From Diplonema papillatum (lineage: Eukaryota > Euglenozoa > Diplonemea > Diplonemida > Diplonemidae): a stretch of DNA of 64,000 bases. The first letter of the stretch is position 1. The number at the start of each line of letters is the position of its first letter. The translations under genes and the position numbers were made by a program. Location: NCBI GenBank assembly GCA_030068145.1, contig JAPJBO010001018.1, forward strand, positions 1 through 64,000. The letters run 5' to 3'. Under the pieces are notes generated by a model, which saw only the letters and a list, made by a program, of their open reading frames with translations, ran no database searches and was not told the origin of the DNA. Shown here piece by piece: positions 54,393 to 62,935 of the stretch.

Positions 54393-54604
54393 CATGCAGG
54401 GTCAAAACCTTGTGTCTTTTTGAAAATGGCAAAAAAAAAAATTCCGGAAAAAAAGTGGGTTTTTTGAACTTTAAAAGTTTGGAACAAACTCTGCAGTAAT
54501 TTTTGAGGAAGTTGAGCAAATTTTTTTTTTTCCAAAATTTTTTTTTGGGCTCCATCGGCCCTGCGGGAGCGTTTTAAAAAGACACAAGGTTTTGACCCTG
54601 CATG
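54393..54604. mobile_element. MITE, 212 bp, CATGCAGGGTC family
   Basis: Complete copy, same orientation as its neighbour, flanked by TTAT (54389-54392 and 54605-54608). Interior GGAACAAACTCTGCAGTAATTTTTG is shared with the other copies. Confidence 0.85.
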
Positions 54605-54897
54605 TTATGCCTCAACTCACGGTTTTTTTTCTTTTCGTTGCTGCACGCACAGCATGCCTGAATACCAAGCATTTAAAGCTTTAGGAGTTGTGAAGTTTGA
54701 GGAAGGTGTTAACTTTGCTTCCTTCTGGAAAGATTCCGGATTTCTGTGCCTTTCACAGTTTGCTCTCTCTCTCGCGTCATCTACCGCTCACGAAGCGGCT
54801 GTCGAACGGCACTTCAAAGTGCTCAGTGTGATCCTCACCAAAAAGAGGAGTCGTCTTCGGACTGCAACTGTAAACAACAGCACACAGCTAGCTTTAA

Positions 54898-55111
54898 CAT
54901 GCAGGGTCAGAACCTTGTGTCTTTTTAAAACGCTCCCACAGAGCCGATGGACCCCAAAAAAAAAAGTTGGAAATTTTTTTTTTTGCTCAACTTCCTCAAA
55001 AATTACTGCAGAGTTTGTTCCAAACTTTTAAAATTCAAAAAACCCATTTTTTTTTCCAGAATTTTTTTTTTTTGCCATTTTCAAAAAGACACAAGGTTTT
55101 GACCCTGCATG
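54898..55111. mobile_element. MITE, 214 bp, CATGCAGGGTC family, opposite orientation
   Basis: Complete copy flanked by TTAA (54894-54897 and 55112-55115). The AACGCTCCC side comes first, so it is inverted relative to the two preceding copies. Deleting it with one TTAA keeps the transposase frame open (..QLALNHTARYGD). Confidence 0.85.
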
Positions 55112-55260
55112 TTAAACCACACTGCCCGCTATGGAGACATATTTGGCGGGGAGAACAAAAAGGGGATCAGTGACAGAACCAGAAAGCGGGCCCAAGAAAA
55201 ATGGAGTGCTGCTCTGGAAACACCTTTGATCCGACCCAGCTGCTGTGGAGTAGTCTCTCT

Positions 55261-55429
55261 TTTCTCAAAGCCTCCCGATTATCAAAACTTTGTTTTACTT
55301 TCTGTAATTTTTTCCTCTCTTGGTTTCCGCTCATGCAACATCAGAGATCTTGACAGAATCGCATTTTTCTCACCGTTCACAGTTCTTGAAGCTCAACGAA
55401 GGATACCGGAAAGCACTTGCAACATCTCG
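55261..55429. other. Transition between the hAT relic and element copy 3
   Basis: No clear feature. It may still be hAT 3' sequence (TATCAAAACTTTG, TTCACAGTTCTTGAAGC). The inverted-repeat element sequence starts to match copies 1 and 2 at GAGCGGGAACATCTTGTG (about 55436). Confidence 0.35.
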
Positions 55430-55817
55430 TAACAGAGCGGGAACATCTTGTGAGTTCGCTCTGCTCAGTGGTTTACATTGTTGCTGGTGTCCTCTTGGAC
55501 AGAACCTACTTGTGCTCCAACAACACCCACGATTGCAGAGGCACTGGGCTGCACAGTGCTACCTGGTGGGGCACCCCCCCACCCCCAAATTTGGGGGGGG
55601 GGGATCCCCCCCAAAAAAAAACTGAAAATTGTGAAAACTGGATCTTCATGATGTGTCGACTTCCACTTTTAGCTATGTTCATGGTATCGAGGTGGTATAA
55701 TTTTGGTACCGTTTTGCTATGACGGCTCGTTGTGCCGATTGTGCCGCTGTGCCGGCACAGCGGCACGCGGCACACTGTGCCGGGAGTGTGCCGCGTGCCG
55801 GCACAGGGCCCACACTG
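55430..55817. mobile_element. Inverted-repeat element, copy 3, right end only
   Basis: It matches 4155-4540 of copy 1: GAGCGGGAAC, CTCTGCTCAGTGGTTT, ACCTACTTGTGCTCCAA, the CACCCCCCCACCCCCAAATTTGGGGG tract, and the right terminus ..GGGCCCACACTG at 55817. Minisatellite arms and left end are absent. Satellite follows immediately, as for the other two copies. Confidence 0.85.
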
Positions 55818-55874
55818 CCATATGACCCCTATATGACCCCTATATGACCCCTATATGACCCCTATATGACCCTG
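55818..55874 (+). repeat. Short 11-bp satellite tract
   Basis: Five units (CCATATGACCCC then CTATATGACCC) between element copy 3 and the retroelement. It shows that the satellite is present as a thin seam even where no long array exists. Confidence 0.9.
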
Positions 55875-55968
55875 CAGATTCATTTGGGGAATCGACATTC
55901 CAGAGAATAGCCCCTAGTAGCTATTTATCCAACAAATAGTACTAAGAACCAGGGGGGAGGTTGGTTGC

Positions 55969-57021
55969 TTGGTTGGTGGTCTCAAAGCCTTGAATCCAAA
56001 GATGTTGGCTTTGCCTGAAGCATCACCAGAGCCAGAGTCACGGAGAGGGTCCTCCGAGTCGGCAACAGAAAGAGCACGCTCGGTCGCACCGTCAGCAACG
56101 GCTGGACAAGCCGGCATCCCTGCACCAATGAAGATGAGTGAGCGCCAGATGCATGACCAGTGCAGGGCCTTGGTGGGCAAGGTTGTCGTCTACAGCGTCC
56201 GCATTGCTGGCTCAGATGGCCCGTACCTGCTTCATGCAGGCCTCCTCGAGGAAGCAGGAGCGAAGTACAAGGTTCGTGCATCAGTGGCGAACAACCACTT
56301 GAACGGTGTTCAGCAACATGCCGGACCAGAGCAGGAGTACCCTCTACCTGCAGAGGGGTACGAGTACTCCCGTGTGTTGGAGGCTGCCGTCCACCAGACA
56401 GAGCAGGCTGTGGCTATCATAGCCGAGCTGAGGCGCAGCAACACTGAGAAGGACCAACAGTTGCAAGCGCTGCAGCAACAGTTGTCGTTGTTGCTGAAGA
56501 AGGTGGAGGACCTCAGTGCCGGAGGACAGAAGAAAGCAGCTCAAGACGGAGATGATGGCGATGTCGCAGTTGTTTTCCCAGCAGACGCCGAAGACGTCAA
56601 AGACTGGGTGGATGAAATTTCCACTGACCCGCACCGGCTCATATTCCACTTGGAGTCGCGCTATCTCAGTGGAATGGCACATCTGCCAGGGGGCGAGCAG
56701 CTTGAGGAGGCGTTCCACAGCTTGCGCCTTTGGATCATGGGCGTCGCCTACTTCGACGGATGGCAAGGGACACCGCAAAGGCAGGCGGGCAACAACCTGC
56801 TTCAACTCGTCCGCGTGCAGCACAACTACGTGCGGCACAAGGTTCCACGACGGGAGCTGAAGACAGAGCTAGCCAAGCAGGGTGAGGGTATGTCTGGCCC
56901 GGTAAATGCTGTGGACAAGGCCGCCGCTGTTGTGATGCAGCGGATGTCGGGGAAAGTGCAAAGGTCGACCCCCTCTTGGAAGCGTCAGGGTCAGGGAAAA
57001 GGTTCGGCCGGTGCGAAATGA
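55969..57021 (+). CDS. Gag-like protein of the tyrosine-recombinase retroelement
   Basis: A 350-residue protein. The N-terminus is Ser/Arg/Pro-rich. The middle (about 130-190) has a heptad-like stretch, with LRRSNTEKDQQLQALQQQLS followed by LLLKKVEDL, suited to coiled-coil self-assembly. An acidic segment and a helical part (DWVDEISTDPHRL.., EEAFHSLRLWIMGVAYFDGW) follow, and a basic tail (KRQGQGKGSAGAK) could bind nucleic acid. There is no CCHC knuckle. The position at the 5' end of the element and this composition suggest a nucleocapsid-like role. ATG 55969 is the first in frame; 56002 is an alternative. The stop TGA overlaps an ATG of the next frame (ATGA, 57018-57021). Confidence 0.7.
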   Translation: MVGGLKALNPKMLALPEASPEPESRRGSSESATERARSVAPSATAGQAGIPAPMKMSERQMHDQCRALVGKVVVYSVRIAGSDGPYLLHAGLLEEAGAKYKVRASVANNHLNGVQQHAGPEQEYPLPAEGYEYSRVLEAAVHQTEQAVAIIAELRRSNTEKDQQLQALQQQLSLLLKKVEDLSAGGQKKAAQDGDDGDVAVVFPADAEDVKDWVDEISTDPHRLIFHLESRYLSGMAHLPGGEQLEEAFHSLRLWIMGVAYFDGWQGTPQRQAGNNLLQLVRVQHNYVRHKVPRRELKTELAKQGEGMSGPVNAVDKAAAVVMQRMSGKVQRSTPSWKRQGQGKGSAGAK

Positions 57022-58185
57022 CTGGGTCCGCCCCGGCTGGAGCCAAAAACGCCAGTCCCCGCAACAACAAACCGGATTCCTTCCGAAATCAAACTGCTTC
57101 CTCGTCGTCGAAGGCACTTAATGCCAAGGTCCGAAAACTCCACAACGGGCTTCATGCCTTGCAGCGTCTCTCAAAGAAGTCCGGTCATCCAACTCCTTCA
57201 TCACAATCAAGCAAGCGACCCACACCTCACGACCCTCTTCGGCCGCCTTGTCTTCCAACACATCACTGGAGGCACGAGCCGTACGACTGTTCGACGAACT
57301 GGAGAAGGGAAGGTTTCAGGGGGTGTCGCGACTTTGAAACTACAGGACCTTGTGGCGAGCATGTGGGCATCGTCGACCACTTTGCAGCGCCGACATTTGT
57401 GGAGGCGATTCACCAGCTGGACCTCCCTCAACGACCTTCCACTAACCCCGGATTCGGCATGCCTGTTCGTAGTGGCAACTGGTGTCCGGCAACAGGGGAT
57501 GCTCAGCTACACAAAGAGCCTCTCCGGGATTTTCCGCCACTTAGGCATTTGCAACCAATCCCTCCTGAGCTTGGCGGCTGCTCTGAGGGCCGTCGGAGCT
57601 GCGATACCCTGCCAGCAGGCGATGCCTATGGAGAAGCACATCCTTGTAGCATGGGCGTTCAGCCAAAGCCCCCGGTTGTGTCTCGCGGCCTTGATTGCGT
57701 GGAAGACAGCGTCAAGGTGGACGGAGGTGTCGAATCTGTCGTCGGCGAACTTCCTTCTCGTCAAGCGAGACGAGGTCGTGATCGACTGGTTCACAATCCC
57801 AAAGGGGAGAAGGGCCATGCCGTTCACGCACTCAAGGTGGGTGGTCATCAAGGGCGATCTGACAGAGGCGATCTTCTTGCTTCTGACTTCTCTGCCACCG
57901 TTCCAGAGGTTGACCTCATGGACGACTACAAAGTTGGTGGGGGTGTGGCGAAGAAGCCCGCAACTGTCTCTGTACTCGGCTCACAGCATAAAGAGAGGCG
58001 CCCTGACCTACCTCTTCAAGAAGGTGGCTGCCGGCCATCTGATTCCAGAAGTTCTTCTCTCTCGGCTCGCCAAGCACAAGGTCAAGGAGGTCGAGGGGCT
58101 AGCCGAGGTGACCCTGAGGTACGGAGGCGACCCCCTGGCAATGGCAAGAGCTTTGAGAACCGACAAGGTGACCGCATTGCTCTGA
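57018..58185 (+). CDS. Tyrosine recombinase of the retroelement, N-terminus frame-disturbed
   Basis: From about 57340 on, the frame encodes a phage-integrase-type recombinase. ASRWTEVSNL holds the first catalytic Arg (57713), IPKGRRAMPF the beta-strand with a basic residue, AHSIKRGAL the HxxR motif (57981-57992), LSRLAKHK a further His, and TLRYGG the candidate nucleophilic Tyr (58120-58122). It would join the circular cDNA to the target without making target duplications. The N-terminal 110 codons are uncertain. ATG 57018 (MTGSAPAGAKN) overlaps the gag stop, a second frame then carries LEARAVRLFDELEKGRFQGV, and the third frame holds the catalytic part. This means either two frameshifts or wrong bases. 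Alternatively, the catalytic frame has no stop back to the gag TGA, so stop readthrough would give a gag-recombinase fusion. Confidence 0.75.
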
Positions 58186-58202
58186 ATGACTTTCTCTCGT
58201 CG

Positions 58203-59849
58203 ATGCACACTTTCCCTTCTGCTCGAATCTCCAACACTTTTCACTCGATCACGAGGCGGGGTAAAAGAACGAGGCTTCCTGAGTCAGAAAAGGAGAAACA
58301 ATCCCCTTTGCATGTTTCGAGTGTCCCGCCCATGGACATTGATAAGCTGAGGGCCCGAATGTCACCATCGGCCCTGAAGAGGTTCGATGAAGTTTGGAAT
58401 GCGACCTTTTTCCCATCCCTGCACCACCCAGCGTCGGGACCGTCACGGAGTTCCTTCTTGAGTCCCTCTCATGCTACGACTCTGTATGAGCACGGCATTG
58501 CCTCACGTGTCGATGGCCCCGGTCCATTCGAGAACATACCATTTACAGTGGTTGAAGAGAAGGAAGAAGGGATTCGGCAAAGATTTATTTTGTGGACCCG
58601 GGCAGCGAACAATTGCTTGTCTGAACGAGGGTACGAGGCAAAAGTGCCCATCGAGCATATCTCTTTTTACTTGCTGTGTGTGAACGATGAATGTGCCTCG
58701 ACCAGGGATTTCAAAACGGGGTTTTATGCCATAGAAGTACCAAAACCGAGTCGGCATCTGTTCACTTTTTCCGACTCTGACGGCGACTGGTGGACTCTGA
58801 ACCGGCTCCCGATGGGGCATTGTTGTGCCCCGGAGATCATGCACACCCTTGCAGCGGTGGCGGCAGGGGACCCAGTGTACGTCAAACCAGCATTTGCGGC
58901 CAAAGGTGTGTGTGTGCACGTTTGGATCGATAACATTCGATACACTGGAAGAACTGTGGCAGTAAAAAGGGAGTCTGCAAGACTCGACACGACGGCCGAA
59001 AGTTGCCGACTCACATGGAAGCCGCAAGACACAAGAAACCAGGTCAAGATATATGAGTTTATTGGTGTCGAATGGAACCATGAAAAGAAAGTAGTGCGGC
59101 CTTCCAGCAAAATCAGAAACAGGCTCGAGGCACTGGATCTTTCTACAGATGTTACTGCGTCAGACCTTGAGTCTCTGGGTGGTAGGTTGCTACACGCGTC
59201 AGCTGTTTCAGGTGTGTTCCCAGGGACATACTGGTTTGCCCTAAAGTTTTTAAGGAGAATTGTGAACTCTCTAAATCGCAATACAAGGCAACCCGGCACA
59301 CGTGTTGCTCTGCCAACGTCCGTAGTAGTGCAACTGAATAAGTGGCGCCAAGAGGTTCAAGTGGAGCGCCAGGTTCAACCTCATTCTCAACCAACAGCTT
59401 TCACCATTTTTGTTGACGCGAGCCTCAAGGGATGGGGCGGCGTTATTGTTGATCGGGAAACAGGCGAAGTATTCGTTCACGGGGAGGAATGGTCACCCTT
59501 CCACAAGAAACATCACATCAATGAGTTAGAGGCACGCGCCTTACTCTGTGTGTTGAGGTTGCTTCCACGCAAGTCCGCTGGCAGACCAATTAGTATTTTT
59601 GTTGACAACACAACCGTTGTTGGCGCCGCAAGGAAGAAGCAGTGTGTCAAGAGCAGGATCCTGAACGACTCAGTTGTGGGTGCGTTGCAGACACTGAAAG
59701 ACAGTAGATGCACTTTTTCCCTTGAGTGGGTGAAGTCGGAATGCAATCCTGCTGATATGCCATCGCGCGTTCCGCCCATCAGGATGACCCGTGACAATCA
59801 GGACCAGGTTCTACAGGCGGTGAGGCGTTTTCTGGGCCAACATGCGTAG
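58203..59849 (+). CDS. Reverse transcriptase-RNase H of the retroelement
   Basis: A 548-residue protein if begun at ATG 58203; ATG 58332 (MDIDKLRARM) is an alternative. RT motifs are TRDFKTGFYAIEV (motif A Asp), LNRLPMGHCCAPEIMH (motif B) and HVWIDNIRYTG at the YxDD position, where the second Asp is Asn (58932-58934). The connector ESLGGRLLHASAV is followed by RNase H with FVDASLKGWGG, HHINELEARAL, IFVDNTTVVGAARKK and CNPADMPSR, all four acids present. It is homologous to the partial protein at 1-732. The stop is TAG at 59847. Confidence 0.9.
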   Translation: MHTFPSARISNTFHSITRRGKRTRLPESEKEKQSPLHVSSVPPMDIDKLRARMSPSALKRFDEVWNATFFPSLHHPASGPSRSSFLSPSHATTLYEHGIASRVDGPGPFENIPFTVVEEKEEGIRQRFILWTRAANNCLSERGYEAKVPIEHISFYLLCVNDECASTRDFKTGFYAIEVPKPSRHLFTFSDSDGDWWTLNRLPMGHCCAPEIMHTLAAVAAGDPVYVKPAFAAKGVCVHVWIDNIRYTGRTVAVKRESARLDTTAESCRLTWKPQDTRNQVKIYEFIGVEWNHEKKVVRPSSKIRNRLEALDLSTDVTASDLESLGGRLLHASAVSGVFPGTYWFALKFLRRIVNSLNRNTRQPGTRVALPTSVVVQLNKWRQEVQVERQVQPHSQPTAFTIFVDASLKGWGGVIVDRETGEVFVHGEEWSPFHKKHHINELEARALLCVLRLLPRKSAGRPISIFVDNTTVVGAARKKQCVKSRILNDSVVGALQTLKDSRCTFSLEWVKSECNPADMPSRVPPIRMTRDNQDQVLQAVRRFLGQHA

Positions 59850-60003
59850 TGGAGGCGGAAAGTGACCTTGTCTTCGGCAAGGCTTTTTCGTTTCCCACAG
59901 TGTTTGTTTTCCGTTTTCTTGGTTTCACGCACGCCTTTTTCGTCTTCTTGCTTTCCATTCTTCATGTGGTAGCACCGGCTAAACTCGGAGGATAGCTCGA
60001 TTC

Positions 60004-60165
60004 CCATATGACCCCTATATGACCCCTATATGACCCCTATATGACCCCCTTATGACCCCTATATGACCCCTATATGACCCCTATATGACCCCCATATGAC
60101 CCCCATATGACCCCTATATGACCCCTATATGACCCCTATATGACCCCTATATGACCCCTATATGA
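60004..60165 (+). repeat. 11-bp satellite tract
   Basis: About 15 units, mostly GACCCCTATAT, between the retroelement and the reversed LINE fragment. It begins at CCCATATGACC directly after GCTCGATT. Confidence 0.95.
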
Positions 60166-61036
60166 GGGAGTCGATCTGCAGTATACCCCTGTCGGTCACG
60201 TCTCTGTCGCGGTACAGGGCCGCAACCCTGCGGATGGCGTGCACGCCTGCGTCGGCCCCCGCCTTGACACTAGACCGCGTCTGCCACTGCCTCTTTGAAC
60301 GACCCGGAGACGTCCCACAGGTCGAGGAGGTGCTGTGCAGACAGGCCGGACGGGCCGGCGGCGGTGCCTTTCGGCATCTTCTTCAGCACCCGGCGGATGA
60401 CGCCCGGGGAGTGCTTCGCCACGGCCACGGGCCGCAGGCTGCGGTCGTCAGGCAGCTCGGGGGCAGGCGGGTGCAGTTCCATCAGGGCCGCCAGCGTGGC
60501 GTCGTCCGCCGGAGCAGTCTGCGCCGCGGAAAGCGCAGAGACGGCCCGCGAGTAACATCGGTCGCGGGCCCGCCGGAGGACCTGCCGCACGGTGGCCCCG
60601 TCTAGGTCGTCCACGGACTCGACGTCCGTTTGCAGCTCGAGCCTGTTGTCGACGTCGTCTGCAACCGGGTAGGTTCGCCGGCGCGCGCGGCGTTCGGCCT
60701 TCCCGGCTGAGACGGCCCGGGCCTCAGCCCACAGGGTGTCCAGCTGCCCGGCCCTCCAAAGGCGGACGCGGCGGCGGAGGGCCTCCGTCACCGCCTTCCG
60801 CCCCCCCGGTGGGTGGTCGTGAGGACGAGGGGGGCGAAGGCGTACGCCCGGAACCACCCAGCGTCATCGGTGGCTGCCCTGAGGACGGTCTCGAAGAGAG
60901 CTGAGACCTGCGGCTTTGCGGCTGCCGGTACCCGCTCCAGAGTACGAATGCCGGCAGTCGCAACCTCTTCGAACGTGAAGGGGATTGCTCCCCCCCCGAT
61001 AGCCTTCCTGGCCCGCGGCCCCGGGAGCGCCCCCGG
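60166..61036 (-). pseudogene. LINE-type retrotransposon fragment, region just before the RT core
   Basis: On the - strand, FTFEEVATAGIRTLERVPAA leads through RWFRAYAF-type sequence to a 195-codon frame (60270-60857). That frame has GRKAVTEALRRRVRLWRAGQ, LDTLWAEARA and then VIRRVLKKMPKGTAAGPSGL and SAQHLLDLW. The pattern (K/R)xxxxGxAxGPSGLxxxHL is the conserved segment at the start of RT in many protist non-LTR elements. The RT catalytic motifs would follow but are cut off by the satellite at 60165. A frame change near 60805 (C-run) and a stop after AVADAV show decay. Very GC-rich compared with its surroundings, suggesting a separate origin. Confidence 0.75.
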
Positions 61037-61051
61037 ATGAGTCCGAGGCGG

Positions 61052-61426
61052 GGTTTCTTTTTGTTTTTTTGCTGTTTTTTTGCTCTGGAGGTTTGTGTTT
61101 TTTTGCCCTGGTGGTCTGCTGGTGCACTCTTGCTGGCTCGGGTGAGCCAGGGTCTTCCACGTGCAGGCCAGCGGTCTGGTGAGGTGGCATTTCGAGTACT
61201 TATCAGAAGCTTTTGAAGCAGTCTGCAGAATTATCAGGATTGTTGAGCAGTAGCTGGATGGTCTTGGCGGGCAGGATGTGAAAAGCTGGGCGTTTTTGGT
61301 GGCTTAGGTGCGGTGTAGCAAGGTTCGGCCGGGCGTGTGCACGAGTATTTGGGTTCACCAGGAGGGCCTTGTTTTTTTGTTTTTTTGCTGTTTTTTTGCT
61401 CCAGGATTCGTTTTTTTGCCTACATT
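61052..61426. mobile_element. Second copy of the 439-bp nested element, left end shortened
   Basis: It matches 1970-2372: T-runs, CTCTGGAGGTTTGTGTTTTTTTGCCC, GGTCTGCTGGTGCACTCTTG, the unique centre, GGGTTCACCAGGAGGGCC, and the end GCCTACATT at 61426. Identity is about 97 percent in the centre by eye. It directly abuts the LINE fragment on the left. Confidence 0.8.
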
Positions 61427-62099
61427 GCAGTGGGTGCCCTTAGACAATTCTGCTTGTCTAGGTTACGAAGTGTCAACACGAATGAACGAAGGATCGAAAA
61501 GCAACATTGCTGTGAACGCTTGGCTGCCGCAAGCCCCCTTCCCTGTGGCAAAATTTTTCTGTCACCTCCGGCTTCACCATAACTGAGGGATTTCGATATC
61601 ACAAGGCACTCCCGCGACCGTTCTTTTGCCGCCGGGCCGACGTTCATCCCCTGCACTGGATGCGGTAGAAGTCAAGGAAGAAGTGCCACAGAACAACCCA
61701 CAGGTTGACATACCAGCCGTATCTGCACCAGTTGCACCTGCACCGGGTCCAACCAATGCTGAGTGCACTGAGACAACAGAAACTAGTCCACACCAGCCAG
61801 GAGGAGCGGCGCTTCAGCCGTCCTCTTCACAGCGCCAGCAAAGCAAAGCGCACCCACAGGGTGGCAGAGTGTGCTGGTTCACAAAACACTACACCAAACC
61901 GCGGCCTTTGAGAAACCATTGATCAGCCTCTTTTCCGTTTTAACAGCTCTTTTTTTGCTTGTTGGCAACATTTACATCCTATGCTGTTTCCACACTTCTT
62001 CTCGCTTGGTGTGCTGTCGTTACACTCACAGCAGGTGGATAATAGGCCCACTTCCATAAAATTTTAACTCGCCGCTGAAAAATTAAAAAGTTAAATTTA
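61427..62099 (+). other. Unassigned; a Pro/Glu-rich open frame at 61626-61922
   Basis: A 98-codon frame (MPPGRRSSPALDAVEVKEE..) is acidic then Pro/Ser/Gln-rich. Just upstream another frame reads GSKSNIAVNAWLPQAPFPVA. Neither is recognisable. A/T-rich sequence follows. It could be a piece of a transposon gene or an unknown exon. Confidence 0.3.
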
Positions 62100-62260
62100 T
62101 CTCCAAAACCAGTCGACCTATTATCCTAGGATAGTAGGTCCCCCTGGATAGTAGGTCTACCCCCCCTTTAATATCGGTCGAAAATTTTGGTCGAATTTTT
62201 TTTTGGCCAAATTTTTTGGTCGATATTTTTTGGTCAAAAATTTGCCCAAACCCAGAACAC
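62100..62260. repeat. Palindromic tract (GACCTATTATCCTAGGATAG and TTGGTCGAA words)
   Basis: CTATTATCCTAGGATAGTAGG is a palindrome around CCTAGG, with a further GGATAGTAGGTC copy 18 bp on. Next come repeated TTTTGGTCGA(A/T)(A/T)TTTTTT words facing GGCCAAA and GGTCAAA, resembling the (TTGGCGAA) hairpin tract at 8320-8405 in form. No gene. Confidence 0.5.
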
Positions 62261-62751
62261 AGACCAACCCCTTGATAAACACACACCCTGAAAACCACAG
62301 ATACGACCCAGATACGACCCGTGAATCCCGGATCCTCAAGCTGAACAAGCTCAACAGTCCAACACCCCAAAGTTGCGCAAATACCCAGATCCTTGAAGGC
62401 GGGGGGCTGTGGCACGCTGTGTATTCGCTTTGATCAACGCAACTATTGTAAATCGCTTTGCCGTACACTATACTCTTTCATCACGACTAACCGATAGCGA
62501 GTTTCTACTTCCCAAGCTCGAGATCTTGAGTTCGCCACCATGCCACCTGCACCGCCACTTCCAAACCAGCTTCTCCCCCGATCAACAACCTCCAAACCGG
62601 TCAGGCTGCAGCCCTACACCCTGCGCCACTTCCACCAGAAGCCCCCAAGCTCCAGCGACCATCGTGCCCGATGACGATACGACACCCCGACACAGTCGCG
62701 GAGTTAGGGCCGCCACAGCAGAGCGCCTCTTATCACTGGAGGCTGGCATAC
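62261..62751 (+). other. Unassigned; possible short frame with a good start context
   Basis: A GCCACCATGCC context at 62534-62544 starts a 44-codon Pro-rich frame (MPPAPPLPNQLLPRSTTSKP..). It is closed by TGA and cannot be identified. CCCGGATCCTCAAGCTGAAC (62326-62345) is a further copy of the leader-like phrase seen at 16516, 27636 and 36645. Confidence 0.3.
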
Positions 62752-62935
62752 CCAGACCCGCAAACCCCGCAAACCCGCATACCCTAACCCGCAAACCCCG
62801 CAAACCCGCATACCCTAATACCCGCATACCGAGACCCGCAAACCCGCATACCCTAACCCGCAAACCCCGCAAACCCGCATACCCTAACCCGCAAACCCCG
62901 CAAACTCGCATACCCTAACCGCAAACCCGCATAAT
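62752..62935 (+). repeat. Minisatellite ACCCGCAAACCCCGCAAACCCGCATACCCTA
   Basis: About six units of roughly 31 bp built from CCCGCAAA and CATACCCTAA. The CCCTAA-like word resembles telomeric repeat DNA, but the units are not a pure telomere repeat. Related CCCGCAAACCCGCA words occur at 39240 and 44563. The Pro/Asn/Lys frame through it is an artefact. Confidence 0.85.

Larger units (their letters stand above)
53539..55260 (+). pseudogene. hAT-type transposase relic broken by three MITEs and a frameshift
   Basis: 53560-54009 encodes MVDIATKNRRSFLGFAIT and VFAIVADNANSIQKSL, the strand-turn pattern around the catalytic acids of DUF659/hAT transposases. A run of eight G near 53985 accounts for the frame change into DSDDGDNETSSVERVQ. 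After two MITEs (54172-54381, 54393-54604) a pyrimidine tract and ACAG (54652) precede MPEYQAFKALGVVKFEEG. The dimerisation region FALSLASSTAHEAAVERHFK follows, then VILTKKRSRLR. The third MITE (54898-55111) splits the frame again. Beyond it GDIFGGENKKG and RTRKRAQEKW continue in phase. The MITE insertions are cleanly delimited by their duplications. Confidence 0.7.
55875..60003 (+). mobile_element. VIPER/DIRS-like tyrosine-recombinase retroelement, 4.1 kb, flanked by satellite
   Basis: Three genes in one direction: gag-like (55969-57021), tyrosine recombinase (about 57018-58185) and RT-RNase H (58203-59849). This order is that of VIPER elements in trypanosomatids, whereas DIRS1, PAT and Ngaro place the recombinase after RT. 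Satellite lies on both sides. No split direct repeats are complete here: only 154 bp follow the RT stop, so the 3' end seems truncated at the satellite border. Confidence 0.8.
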
